Below the pieces are notes generated by a model, which saw only the letters and a program-made list of their open reading frames with translations, had not been told where the DNA came from and ran no database searches. A stretch of DNA of 64,000 bases from an uncultured Eubacteriales bacterium (GTDB lineage Bacteria; Bacillota; Clostridia; Oscillospirales; Acutalibacteraceae). Of the stretch, positions 51,814 through 60,595 are shown piece by piece; positions within the stretch are counted from its first letter, which is position 1; the number at the start of each line of letters is the position of its first letter. The stretch lies in the NCBI GenBank assembly GCA_934695425.1, contig CAKUVH010000003.1, forward strand, positions 1 through 64,000. The letters are read 5' to 3'. A program made the position numbers and the translations under genes.

Positions 51814-51841
51814 CCGACCTCGTATTTGGGGTCGGCTTTTT
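51814..51841 (+). terminator. Terminator of the Pro-rich gene
   Basis: CCGACC (51814-51819) pairs with GGTCGG (51830-51835), followed by CTTTTTG. Its position just after 51799 supports that stop codon as the real gene end. Confidence 0.8.
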
Positions 51842-52022
51842 GTATGCAGAAAACCACGCGATAGTCGCGTGGCTCAGTGGTGACTTAAGCGATGTAAAAA
51901 GGGCATAAAATTCATTACGAAAAGCTCAATTGAATACGATAAAGCAACATAGGTGAACGGTCTGAGAAAGAACGTCCCATGGCGCGTAAAATAGGAATCA
52001 GAAAAGCAAAAAGCACAGTAAA
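51842..52022. other. Structured region without gene
   Basis: A 180-base stretch with no reading frame but a perfect hairpin CCACGCGA-TAG-TCGCGTGG near 51853-51872 and G+C content above the surroundings. It could be a remnant of a mobile element end or a small RNA. I do not recognise it. Confidence 0.35.
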
Positions 52023-52054
52023 AATGCACCTCTTGGTGAGGTGCATTATTTTTG
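52023..52054. terminator. Bidirectional terminator
   Basis: AATGCACCTC (52023-52032) pairs with GAGGTGCATT (52038-52047), with ATTTTTG after it and AAAA before it. It ends the minus-strand surface-protein operon. Confidence 0.85.
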
Positions 52055-52056
52055 AC

Positions 52057-53787
52057 TTATTTTCTCTTGTTTAAAATAGGGAATGCCATCATGCCGACTG
52101 AAATAGCAGAGAAAATTATTAGTAGTGGCGTCGTTGCATCGCCTGTGATGAAATTTTCGAAACTCTCTTCATTTTCAGGTTCTGTATTGTTTTCGTCTTC
52201 ATTGCCTTTATTTGAATCGATATTTTCTCCATCGTTTAAATCAGTTTCATCGTCTTTGTCTAAATCAATGTTTTCGTCTTGATTTTTATCTTTATCTTCG
52301 ATTTCTTCCGAGGATTTATCATCATCCTTTTCCGGGTCGTTTTTTTCGATTTTCTTCGCTATGATTCCGTATTGACTTAAATGAGTGGTTTCAAATACGA
52401 TATATCCATCTTCTATTGTCGCAGGGAGGGTTTCTTTTATATTACCGGTTCTGCTGTTAATATAGACAACTTCGTAATTATCGTATCCTTTTAATTCTTC
52501 CGGCAGTTTGATTTTAATTTTCATTTTTATTCCGTTTACTTCAACTATTTCTGAGTTTTTATTGATCATATTAATGTCAACAATAAGTTTTATATCAGTA
52601 TTTGCAAAGTTTTCGGGGATTTCTAATTTTTTGATATCCAGCGTGTAAGTATCATCCGGGTCATATTCCTCGAACGTAAGGCTGCCTTCTAGTTCGCTTT
52701 CGCTTCGGGTTAGAATTTCTTTATTTCCATCTTTATCTTCATCTTCCGAAGCTTTTTCCCAAGTTGCATATAAAGTTAAATTTGCATAGCGGTTTTGTCC
52801 TTTGATTGGATATGATTTATGATATTCAGTAGATCCATTTGTCCACTTGTCACAATAAATAGAAGCACATGGCTTTCCTGAGCCATCTCTTTCAGAATTC
52901 CATCCTGTGAATTTGTAGCCTTTTCTTTCTGGAATATAATGGAAAACATACATTTCGGTTCCTGAACTTCCATCGTCTAAATAGTCATATTCTTTAGAAC
53001 TTACATCATCTATTATTCCGCCGTTGGCATCTAGAGTCAAGATATAACCTTTGGGTTTTTGATCATTGTCTAAACCCGGTTTATTTAGCAGACCGTTTTC
53101 ATCTACGCCGTAAAATGTTGTACTTTTATATAGCGCAGTAACTTTTACAACATCGTTTTTATTAAAATAATTTTTATCAATCGAATTTACGATTTTACCA
53201 TCAAGACCCCATCCGAAAAAATTACACTCTTCTCTTTGTGGGGTGTATTGTCCCAGTTCAACTTTTGTAAATCCGTTCCTTTTGATTACTAATCTTAAAC
53301 TTTCATTTCCATCGGGCATTTTACCGCCATATGCATCTAATGTCAAGTAGCAATTGTCTGAATCTTTAAGAGATTTGCCGTTGAATAAAGCGTAGACGTT
53401 CTTTCCGTTTTCGAAATTTACACCATTCACTCTTCCGCTGACGTTGAAATCGCTTTTGGTAAATATTGTGTCTTCCGAAGCGGCTTCTGTACTGTCCGAA
53501 GAAAGAGCCCAGCCGGAAAATTCATTTTCGCCATTGAAAGGTACGATCCCTTGTGTGAGGTCGGAAAGTTTTACTCCTGTTTCGCCTTCATCAAAATCGA
53601 ATGTCACAATTTTGCTTTTCAAGTAGTCAATATGTGCGTCTTTATCAGAAGATTTTATATTCATTACCAGAGCGTAATTTCCATCATTTTCTTTAATTGT
53701 AAAGGCTTGTACATCGCTATTTGTAAACATGAATGGTAATGATATTCCCAACGCCGCGCAAAATGATAAAATAAATTTATTTTTCAT
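52057..53787 (-). CDS. InlB-repeat surface protein with TGDxxTP tail
   Basis: A 576-residue exported protein. A signal peptide (1-28, ending SDVQA) is followed by several Listeria-Bacteroides (InlB B-type) repeats, with patterns such as YIPERKGYKFTGWNSERDG and NLTLYATW, then an Ig-like module (about 375-480) and a long acidic Asp/Glu/Lys/Asn linker. The end is FITGDATTPL, a hydrophobic helix and NKRK. The same TGD-x-x-TPL end is found in the giant adhesin, and neither has LPxT before it. It overlaps the end of the upstream surface gene by 11 bases, so the two are translationally coupled. Confidence 0.82.
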   Translation of the reverse strand: MKNKFILSFCAALGISLPFMFTNSDVQAFTIKENDGNYALVMNIKSSDKDAHIDYLKSKIVTFDFDEGETGVKLSDLTQGIVPFNGENEFSGWALSSDSTEAASEDTIFTKSDFNVSGRVNGVNFENGKNVYALFNGKSLKDSDNCYLTLDAYGGKMPDGNESLRLVIKRNGFTKVELGQYTPQREECNFFGWGLDGKIVNSIDKNYFNKNDVVKVTALYKSTTFYGVDENGLLNKPGLDNDQKPKGYILTLDANGGIIDDVSSKEYDYLDDGSSGTEMYVFHYIPERKGYKFTGWNSERDGSGKPCASIYCDKWTNGSTEYHKSYPIKGQNRYANLTLYATWEKASEDEDKDGNKEILTRSESELEGSLTFEEYDPDDTYTLDIKKLEIPENFANTDIKLIVDINMINKNSEIVEVNGIKMKIKIKLPEELKGYDNYEVVYINSRTGNIKETLPATIEDGYIVFETTHLSQYGIIAKKIEKNDPEKDDDKSSEEIEDKDKNQDENIDLDKDDETDLNDGENIDSNKGNEDENNTEPENEESFENFITGDATTPLLIIFSAISVGMMAFPILNKRK

Positions 53788-55477
53788 AAATATCTCTCCC
53801 TGCTTTTTTCCTCGTTAATAGAAGTACAATCAATGCAGAAAGTCCTAAAGCAATCGGAAGGATATATTTTACGAGGCTATCTCCGGTTTTTGGGACTGAT
53901 GCGTTAGGCTTATTTATTTTTGCGTCGTTTACAAGTTTGTTCGCTATGGCGTAGTTTGAAAAGCTTGACGTTTCAAATGTGAGCGTGTTTGTGGAAGCGT
54001 CATAGGTCGTAGGAATTATTTCATAAGTTTCATCATGCTTTTCGTGAACAAGCACGATTTCATTTCCGTTTATTTCTTCTCCCAGTTGTAAAGTTACAGT
54101 TGCCGAATTTTTCAAATCGTTTAGCAGATTGGACCAAACATCATCAGCTGTTCCTTTATATAAAATTTGCTCCAAATTGATTCCCAAATAGGATGAAATT
54201 TCATACCCTTTTGCTTTTTCTTTAAAATTTGCAACTTGTTTTTCGGTTAAATCCGTGTCTTTTACTGAAAGGAGCATCGAACCCGAGTCTATTTCCGAAC
54301 CATTCAGTTTTATTGTACCGGATTTTACTTTATCTGATTCGATTTTTACTTGGTCGTCTACTTTTTCAAAAATTCCGCTCAAATGAACATTTGTATTAGG
54401 CATGATGTATTCAAAAGTAGATTCGTCTTCTCTCGCTGTCAAAATTTCATCATTTATTCTTATTGAGGTCAGTTGATATCCATAATAGGGTTTTAGTTTA
54501 AAAATCACTTTTGAACCCGGCTCGACGTCTGCCCATCCATTATTTTTTTCGATGTCTTGTTGTACATTTTTAAGCCCTATTGAATTTCCTTCTGAGTCTT
54601 TAATATCAAGAATTTCAGCAGTACCGTTTTTTAACAATTCATAATCTTTAAGGTCTGGATTATGGTTTTTGTCTGATTCCCAGATTATGGTGCGAGAAGT
54701 ATCTTCGTTGGAAGGATCTGTGCTTTTTGTTACAGATATTGTATACTTTTTCGCAGGCTCGACCGAAAAGCTAAGTGTAGCTTTAGTGCCTTCAGGAACG
54801 CTGATTTCCTTGCCGTTTACTGTTACGCCGCCAATGTACCCGCTCTTGTATGCGATTTGAATATCTATTGAATTGTTAATGTTGCCGCTGGCATAGCCTT
54901 TTCCGGTTCCGGTTATTTTATCGGACTCATTTCCGACTCTTTCTCCGTTAAGATACACCGTCATGCCAAAGCCGTCGTAACTTGCACTTATAGAAATATC
55001 GTCAGGGTATATAGTCGGTGGTGTGGCGGACCCTTTTTCGAGCTTGATTTCTAAATTTCCGCTGAATTGATCCGGATCTAATTTAACATAAGGATTTACA
55101 CTTATATCAAAGCGAGTTTCACCTATACACAGAGTGTTATATAGAGGGGATGTATTTGCTCCCGAAATTTGATCGGAGTTAGAGTTTGTTACCTTTAAGT
55201 AATAATTTTTACTTTCCAGGTCGATTCCCATGGATTTTCCTTTTATGTCTACATGGGTGTAATCTTCTCCCGTAGAGCCTTTTTCTACGAGTTCGATTGT
55301 GCATTTTTTTGAGCCTTCAGTGTAAACAATTTTTCCGTTAACTAATTCACTTTCTCCTTGAAAATCTAGTTTTGCTTTGGGTTCTGTCGCGCATACATTT
55401 ACTCTTAATGTTGGAAATACCAAATTTAACAGTAAACACAGTACGCATAAAATAGATTTGATTTTTTTCCTTTGCAT
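53777..55477 (-). CDS. VPKTGD-anchored surface protein
   Basis: A 566-residue exported protein from the ATG at 55477 (AGAAGGG upstream). The signal peptide spans residues 1-31. The body includes beta-sandwich modules with GYQLTSIRINDEILTAREDE and GFGMTVYLNGERVG, typical of bacterial repeat domains that bind ligands or act as stalks, and then TFETSSFSNYAIANK, often seen just before a wall anchor. The C-terminus is SVPKTGD, a hydrophobic helix and RKKAGRD, a sortase signal with Val in the first place. It is first in a two-gene operon with the InlB-repeat protein. Confidence 0.82.
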   Translation of the reverse strand: MQRKKIKSILCVLCLLLNLVFPTLRVNVCATEPKAKLDFQGESELVNGKIVYTEGSKKCTIELVEKGSTGEDYTHVDIKGKSMGIDLESKNYYLKVTNSNSDQISGANTSPLYNTLCIGETRFDISVNPYVKLDPDQFSGNLEIKLEKGSATPPTIYPDDISISASYDGFGMTVYLNGERVGNESDKITGTGKGYASGNINNSIDIQIAYKSGYIGGVTVNGKEISVPEGTKATLSFSVEPAKKYTISVTKSTDPSNEDTSRTIIWESDKNHNPDLKDYELLKNGTAEILDIKDSEGNSIGLKNVQQDIEKNNGWADVEPGSKVIFKLKPYYGYQLTSIRINDEILTAREDESTFEYIMPNTNVHLSGIFEKVDDQVKIESDKVKSGTIKLNGSEIDSGSMLLSVKDTDLTEKQVANFKEKAKGYEISSYLGINLEQILYKGTADDVWSNLLNDLKNSATVTLQLGEEINGNEIVLVHEKHDETYEIIPTTYDASTNTLTFETSSFSNYAIANKLVNDAKINKPNASVPKTGDSLVKYILPIALGLSALIVLLLTRKKAGRDIYEK

Positions 55478-55709
55478 TCTATCCCTTCTTTCTGCAATTT
55501 CTTGCAATTAAATTTTATCACACGACAAAATATTTTTTGTAATATTTATATTTTTTTAAAGAATTTTAGGATAATATTAATAATTAAATATAAATTTTGC
55601 AGAGCTAAAGTTTGACCGGTGATAAAAAATTTAATTTAAAAATTACTTATAAATTTCTTTTACGGTTCATATGATTGTACTATTAAGAATTAAAAAGGAG
55701 CGATTTTTA

Positions 55710-57074
55710 ATGATTAGTAAAAAAGCAATTGGGTTACTTTCGGTCGCTTTGGCTATTCCTGCCTTTTCGAATATGAGTTTGAGCGCGGTGGAGCTTGATT
55801 CTGACATGGGCTACTATGAATCCATGAAAAATGTACTGGAAGCAGATCAAAATTTGGAAGATTTAGAAAACAGTTTAAAGCCTATTTTAAAAAAATTTTT
55901 TAATTCAAAAATAGACGAGTACATCAATTTTCTTGGAAAAAATAGCGAAGATATCCAAGTAAACAAAAGTTCATTAATTGAGTGTATTGATTTTTACATT
56001 AAAAATTTTTCCCTCAGAGAAAGACATTTCGGGTACCCGGCAAATATGTGCAAAAGAACTGCTCTGGTTAATATTTTCAGGTCCATAGAAAAGAACGGAT
56101 TTTTAGCTAATAACTGTGGTGATGTAAATGAATCAGGAAATTATCGTATGGATTCAAAAGAAATTGAAAGAGATATTTTAAAGCTTTTTGCCGAGAAATT
56201 TGGAATAGAAGATAATTATTGGGGATATATAACCTCGGGAGGTTCCGAGAGCAACGAGTGGGGGATTAATGCTTCTTTTAAGAAAAATCCCGATGGAATA
56301 CTTTATTTTTGCGAATCCGCTCATTACAGTATATATAAAAATTCCGAATCACATAAAAGAAGAATTATTCCACAGACTTCCGAAGAAGACGAATCTATAG
56401 ATTGCGAAGCCCTTTTTAAACAAATAGAAAAAGATTACAGTCAAACAAAATCTCCTGCTAATATAATTCTTACTTGGGGAACTACTAAATATGGTTCATG
56501 CGATAACGTCAAAAAAATAACAGATTTTTTAATGGAGAAGCATATTCCGTATTATGTGCATGTGGATGCGGCATTATTCGGAGGCATTCCTAATAACCAA
56601 GTAGACGCTCCAGTTATTTCTGAAATTAAAAATCTTAATATAGACTCTATATCAACCAGCTTACATAAATATATCGGCGTGCCTACAGTTAAGAGCGTTC
56701 TTTTGAGTACTAAAAAAGCGTGCGGAGAACATATCGATTACATAGGTCAAACTGATAATACTACGTCAGGTTCGAGGGATATAATGCCGTTTTCTACAAG
56801 GCAACAAGTAATTGATATTCTAAATCATTCGGACCCCGATGAATACAAGAAAAATATAGAATTTTTTGAAAAATGCCTAAAAGATAAAAATATTAATTTT
56901 GTAAGAAATGGAAAATCTAATATTTTCGTTGTTGATGCGCCTTGCGACGAAATCTGTAAAAAATATCAGCTGTCTTGTTTTACCGATAAAGCGGGACATC
57001 AAAAAGCCCATATAATAATTTTCCCGTATCAAAATCAGAATATAATAAAAGAATTAGCTGAAGAATTAAGTTAA
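55710..57074 (+). CDS. Signal-peptide-bearing histidine-decarboxylase-like PLP enzyme
   Basis: A 454-residue group II PLP decarboxylase resembling bacterial PLP-type histidine decarboxylase. Landmarks are RHFGYPANM, YITSGGSESNEWG (about 172-184), SAHYSIYKN, HVDAALFGG (about 282-290), and STSLHKYIG with the PLP lysine at about 318, followed by DYIGQTDNTTSGSRD, the HDC-like region. The unusual part is the N-terminus: MISKKAIGLLSVALAIPAFSNMSLSAVELD in two pieces is a clean Sec signal peptide (AGGAG-type site before ATG 55710). Histidine decarboxylation gives histamine, a host signal; the substrate is inferred from family similarity only. It is 24 bases before the next gene, so they share an operon. 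Confidence 0.78.
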   Translation: MISKKAIGLLSVALAIPAFSNMSLSAVELDSDMGYYESMKNVLEADQNLEDLENSLKPILKKFFNSKIDEYINFLGKNSEDIQVNKSSLIECIDFYIKNFSLRERHFGYPANMCKRTALVNIFRSIEKNGFLANNCGDVNESGNYRMDSKEIERDILKLFAEKFGIEDNYWGYITSGGSESNEWGINASFKKNPDGILYFCESAHYSIYKNSESHKRRIIPQTSEEDESIDCEALFKQIEKDYSQTKSPANIILTWGTTKYGSCDNVKKITDFLMEKHIPYYVHVDAALFGGIPNNQVDAPVISEIKNLNIDSISTSLHKYIGVPTVKSVLLSTKKACGEHIDYIGQTDNTTSGSRDIMPFSTRQQVIDILNHSDPDEYKKNIEFFEKCLKDKNINFVRNGKSNIFVVDAPCDEICKKYQLSCFTDKAGHQKAHIIIFPYQNQNIIKELAEELS

Positions 57075-57098
57075 AAAACATATGAAGGAGAATATTAA

Positions 57099-58469
57099 AT
57101 GTTTAAAAAAATAGCTATGTGTTTGTGCTTTTCACTATTACTATCAGGAAAAATTTGCGCTACGGCTCCCGGCGAAGAAAATCCTAAAGATATTCCGGAA
57201 GGTTCATTTAAAATAACCCCTTGGCAAGTTGAAGGAAAAGTTGATTATGATGCTGTGCTCGATCAATTTGGAGTTGAGCCCCTTACAAAAGACATAATTA
57301 ATCGTTGGGAAAGTTTAATGAAAAGATCAGGGAAAAATATAAAATTGCATCCATGGGTAACACGAGGAATATTTTTTTCGCATAGGCATTTTAATGATAT
57401 TTTAGACGCTTATGAAAGTTATTTAAACGAGAAAGAGAAAGATCCTAACGCCCAGTGCCCTATATTTGTGTATACAGGACGCGGCCCCAGCTCGGATGCC
57501 ATGCATTTAGGGCATTTGGTTCCGTTTATGTTTGCCAAGTATTTACAGGATGCATTTGATTGTAATGTTGTGATACAAATGTCCGATGATGAAAAATTTT
57601 ATTTTAAGGATATGACGTTCAAAACAGTTTACGATTTAGGTAGAAAAAATTCAAAGGATATAATAGCTGTTGGGTTTGATCCGAAAAAAACTTTTATATT
57701 TTCTAACCACGACTACAGACTTTCATGCAGAGAGTACGAAGAACTTGTTACCGAGATGAGAAAATGCGTTACATTCCATACATTGCAAAAAGTTTTCGGC
57801 TTTGACGACCAAGCGAACCCGGGTATGATAGATTGGCCGGTATATCAATGCGCCGCGGCTTTCTATCAGTCTTATCCGCATCTTTTTAAGAAACCTGCAT
57901 TATGTCTTGTTGCTTATGCGATAGACCAGGATCCGTATTTTAGGCTTTCTTCGCAGCTTTCAAATACTCTTAATAAGAGGATACGAAGCAAATCGGTTTC
58001 TGCTCCCGTTAAACATACATTCAGCCCGTGCTCAATAATCGGAAAGTTTATTCCTCCGCTTACTTTCAATAAGAATGGCGAAGCTAAAGAAAGAAACACG
58101 GGAAAAATGAGTTCCAGCGTGTCTGCTGAATCTACAATATTTTTAACTGACACTCCTGCACAAATAAAGAAAAAAGTTAATAAATATGCTTTTTCCGGTT
58201 CTCGAGGCGACGGTACTTTGGAAGACCATAGACGAGTTGGCGGAGACATAACGCTGGATGTTGCGTGCCAATATTTGAATTTTTTTGAGACAGATGATGA
58301 AATATTAAATCGCATTTATTCAGATTTTGCTGCCGGAAGAATAACCTGTGGAGATACTAAAAGATTACTTATAGATAGGCTTGTTAAAATTGTAGGGGAA
58401 CATCAAAGAAGAATTTCACAAATTACCAAAGAAAATATTGATGAATTTTATTCACAAAATAAGAAGTAA
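57099..58469 (+). CDS. Eukaryotic-type tryptophanyl-tRNA synthetase with signal peptide
   Basis: A 456-residue class I synthetase of the eukaryotic/archaeal TrpRS type, not the shorter bacterial type. ITPWQVEG, RGIFFSHRHFNDILDAYE, YTGRGPSSDAMHLGHLVPF (HIGH-type motif near 134), IQMSDDEKF, CAIDQDPYFR-like YAIDQDPYFRLS, and KMSSS (about 336) follow human WARS closely in order. The first 22 residues, MFKKIAMCLCFSLLLSGKICA, are a Sec signal peptide absent from normal synthetases. Both active-site motifs are intact, so it may still bind ATP and Trp. Secretion of TrpRS is known for the mammalian enzyme as a cytokine-like protein; a mimic is my inference. The normal housekeeping TrpRS should be elsewhere. 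GAAGGAG precedes ATG. Confidence 0.85.
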   Translation: MFKKIAMCLCFSLLLSGKICATAPGEENPKDIPEGSFKITPWQVEGKVDYDAVLDQFGVEPLTKDIINRWESLMKRSGKNIKLHPWVTRGIFFSHRHFNDILDAYESYLNEKEKDPNAQCPIFVYTGRGPSSDAMHLGHLVPFMFAKYLQDAFDCNVVIQMSDDEKFYFKDMTFKTVYDLGRKNSKDIIAVGFDPKKTFIFSNHDYRLSCREYEELVTEMRKCVTFHTLQKVFGFDDQANPGMIDWPVYQCAAAFYQSYPHLFKKPALCLVAYAIDQDPYFRLSSQLSNTLNKRIRSKSVSAPVKHTFSPCSIIGKFIPPLTFNKNGEAKERNTGKMSSSVSAESTIFLTDTPAQIKKKVNKYAFSGSRGDGTLEDHRRVGGDITLDVACQYLNFFETDDEILNRIYSDFAAGRITCGDTKRLLIDRLVKIVGEHQRRISQITKENIDEFYSQNKK

Positions 58470-58490
58470 ATATTAAATTTTAAATTTGTA

Positions 58491-58519
58491 TTGAAAAACA
58501 TATTTTCATGTGGTAATAT
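58491..58519 (+). promoter_or_regulatory. Promoter of the trpXYZ-like leader
   Basis: TTGAAA (58491-58496), a 17-base spacer and TAATAT (58514-58519), 33 bases before the leader peptide start. Confidence 0.65.
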
Positions 58520-58551
58520 GTTCCCGAGTTCATAGAGAAAGGAAATTTGCC

Positions 58552-58608
58552 ATGCAATTGTTAATTTGTGACGTAAAATTTAATAGCTGGCAAAGCTGCT
58601 ACAAATAA
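58552..58608 (+). CDS. Leader peptide of the attenuator
   Basis: An 18-codon frame, MQLLICDVKFNSWQSCYK, with AAAGGA in front of the ATG. The Trp codon is codon 13 (58588-58590), nine to ten bases before the first arm of the attenuator hairpin; the stop codon at 58606-58608 lies within that arm. Two Cys codons are also present. It regulates the downstream transporter genes by ribosome position, as in classical amino-acid operon leaders. It has only one Trp codon, fewer than the usual two or more. Confidence 0.7.
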   Translation: MQLLICDVKFNSWQSCYK

Positions 58609-58675
58609 GATATTTGTAGTGGACCTTTTGACTGCGCCGCTTACAGGTATCTTAAAAATATCTGTAGCGGCTTTT
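58599..58675 (+). promoter_or_regulatory. Ribosome-dependent attenuator before trpXYZ-like genes
   Basis: Three mutually exclusive hairpins can be drawn. Arms 1:2 are CTACAAATA (58599-58607) and TATTTGTAG (58611-58619), nine pairs. Arms 2:3 are 58607-58619 and 58641-58653, thirteen pairs with three G-U. Arms 3:4 are CCGCTTACAGGTAT (58637-58650) and ATATCTGTAGCGG (58658-58670), followed by CTTTTATATTTT, a terminator. A ribosome paused at the Trp codon would cover arm 1 and favour 2:3, permitting read-through. Confidence 0.75.
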
Positions 58676-58685
58676 ATATTTTAAG

Positions 58686-58724
58686 AAAGCCGAAACGTAT
58701 AAAATCGTTTGGGCTTTTTATTTT
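58686..58724 (+). terminator. Second terminator-like hairpin in the leader
   Basis: AAAGCC-g-AAACG (58686-58697) pairs with CGTTT-g-GGCTTT (58706-58717), followed by TTATTTTTGG, 40 bases before the lipoprotein gene. It needs its own read-through signal or acts as a backup to the attenuator. Confidence 0.7.
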
Positions 58725-58760
58725 TGGATATGAAAAAATTTAACAGAGGTGTAAATTAAA

Positions 58761-59720
58761 ATGAAGAAACTTTTTAAATTGATATTTTTATTACCAATTT
58801 TGGCTTCGATATTTTTTATAAGCTGCAAAAAAGATGATTCCAAAATTAAAATAGGTATAATGCAAATCGTGGAGCATGAATCTCTTGACAGCGCCAGGCA
58901 AGGATTTATAGATGAGCTTGAAAATTTGGGGTATGAACAGGGTAAAAACGTAGAATTTGACATTCAAATTGCATCGGGGGACATTTCAAACTGCGTTACT
59001 ATAGCCGAAAAATTTGTGAATGACAAAAAAGATATTGTTTTAGCTATTTCAACCCCTTGTGCACAAACGATGGCAAATGCCACAAAAGATATTCCTATTT
59101 TGGTAGCTGCCGTAACGGATTTTGAAGGGCTCGGGATTATAAATTCTGAAGAAAAGCCCGGAAAGAATGTAACGGGAGTGTCAGATCTTGCTCCGACAGA
59201 TAAAATAATTTCTTTGATTAAAAAATTAAAGCCGGACTCTAAAAAAGTTGGAATTTTGTATTCCGTAACAGATTCCAGTCCTCAGTATCAAGCAAAGATC
59301 GCACAGCAAGAAATAAAAAAACTTGGTATGAAATATAAATCAGCGAGCGTTTCGCAAATCAACGAGGTTGAGCAAGTGGCTGAAAATCTGGCGAAAGATG
59401 TTGATGCTCTTTATGCACCGGTAGATAAAATTACTTTTTCTACAATGCCAAAAATTTCGCAAATATTTTTAAAAAATAAAAAATTTGTTGTTTGTGCAGA
59501 AGATGATATGCTTTCAAAAGGAGCAATTGCAACATATGGAATTGATTATTACGAATTGGGAAAAATTGTGGCTTCTCAAGCGTCAAAAATTTTGAAAGGT
59601 GAAGAAAAAATAGAAAACATCCCGATTGAACATATAAGAAATGCCAAACTTAATTTAAATTATGATATTGCCGAAAAGCTCGGTATAGATGTTACAAATA
59701 ACTTGAAAGGAGAAAGCTAA
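58761..59720 (+). CDS. TrpX-like ABC transporter substrate-binding lipoprotein
   Basis: A 319-residue lipoprotein: a hydrophobic signal and the lipobox-like IFFISC (Cys about 21) anchor it to the membrane. The rest is the ABC_sub_bind family to which TrpX of Firmicutes belongs, with KIGIMQIVEHESLDSARQGF, ISTPCAQTMANATKDIPI, AAVTDFEG and NVTGVSDLAPTDK. The family carries tryptophan in some members and other ligands in others. Tryptophan is favoured here by the Trp-codon leader upstream and the neighbouring TrpRS. It is followed by a permease overlapping by one base. Confidence 0.82.
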   Translation: MKKLFKLIFLLPILASIFFISCKKDDSKIKIGIMQIVEHESLDSARQGFIDELENLGYEQGKNVEFDIQIASGDISNCVTIAEKFVNDKKDIVLAISTPCAQTMANATKDIPILVAAVTDFEGLGIINSEEKPGKNVTGVSDLAPTDKIISLIKKLKPDSKKVGILYSVTDSSPQYQAKIAQQEIKKLGMKYKSASVSQINEVEQVAENLAKDVDALYAPVDKITFSTMPKISQIFLKNKKFVVCAEDDMLSKGAIATYGIDYYELGKIVASQASKILKGEEKIENIPIEHIRNAKLNLNYDIAEKLGIDVTNNLKGES

Positions 59721-60595
59721 TGGATATTATAATTTCAACTATATTTCAAGGGCTAATTTATTCCGTTTTGGGAATGGGAGTGTTTATAGCATTTAGAATT
59801 TTAAATTTTGCTGATATGACCGCTGAGGGAAGTTTTACTCTCGGTGGAAGCATTTGCGCAGTTATGATTTTACATGGAATTCATCCTGTAATAAGTCTGA
59901 TTGTTTCGGGACTATTTGGAACATTAGCGGGATTTTTTACAGGGTTTTTAAATACCAAACTTAAAATTCAAGGCATTCTTTCGGGAATTTTAGTAATGAT
60001 TTCACTTTATTCCGTTAACTTGAGAATTATGAAAAAAGCTAATTTATCAATTTTGGGAAAAGAAACCATTTTTAAATTTACCGGAAGTTCGAATATTACT
60101 AATTTTATTTTCGGGATATGTATATGTGGATTTTTAATATCAGTCTTGTGGTTATTTTTTAAAACGCGACTTGGGCTCGCTATAAAAGCCACCGGAGACA
60201 ATGAGCAAATGGCTAAATCCTTGGAAATAAATACAGACTTCAGTAAAATTTTTGCACTGATGATAAGCAGCTTTTTGTGCGCACTGTCGGGTGCTTTGGT
60301 AGTGGAAAATCAAGGCTATTCCGATGTGAATATGGGCGTGGGAGTAATTGTAATTGCACTTTCGTCAATCGTCATAGGTGAAGCCATCGTAAAAAAAGAT
60401 TCGATAATATTTAAATTATTGGGTGTGGTTTTGGGTACAATTTGTTATAAATTTATGATTTATTTTGTGCTGATGTTAGGCATGAATCCCGGTGATTTAA
60501 AATTTTTCACAGCACTTATTGCCGCGGTTTTACTGGGACTCCCGAGCATTCAAAAATATTTTAAAGGAGTGAAGAATAAAAATGTTGAAGCTTAA
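59720..60595 (+). CDS. TrpY-like ABC transporter permease
   Basis: A 291-residue integral membrane protein of the branched-chain/sugar-type permease superfamily, with about eight hydrophobic helices. GMGVFIAFRILNFADMTAEG and GSFTLGGSICA are typical of the N-terminal part and IKATGDNEQMAKSLEIN is the cytoplasmic coupling loop. The ATG overlaps the stop codon of the binding protein gene by one base, and its own end overlaps the ATPase gene by 14 bases, so the three form one translationally coupled unit. Confidence 0.88.
   Translation: MDIIISTIFQGLIYSVLGMGVFIAFRILNFADMTAEGSFTLGGSICAVMILHGIHPVISLIVSGLFGTLAGFFTGFLNTKLKIQGILSGILVMISLYSVNLRIMKKANLSILGKETIFKFTGSSNITNFIFGICICGFLISVLWLFFKTRLGLAIKATGDNEQMAKSLEINTDFSKIFALMISSFLCALSGALVVENQGYSDVNMGVGVIVIALSSIVIGEAIVKKDSIIFKLLGVVLGTICYKFMIYFVLMLGMNPGDLKFFTALIAAVLLGLPSIQKYFKGVKNKNVEA

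Noticed and set aside
58520..58680. T-box riboswitch upstream of the TrpX-like genes
   Set aside because: No AGGGTGG-type antiterminator bulge or other T-box landmarks are found, while the leader peptide with hairpins 1-4 fits completely.
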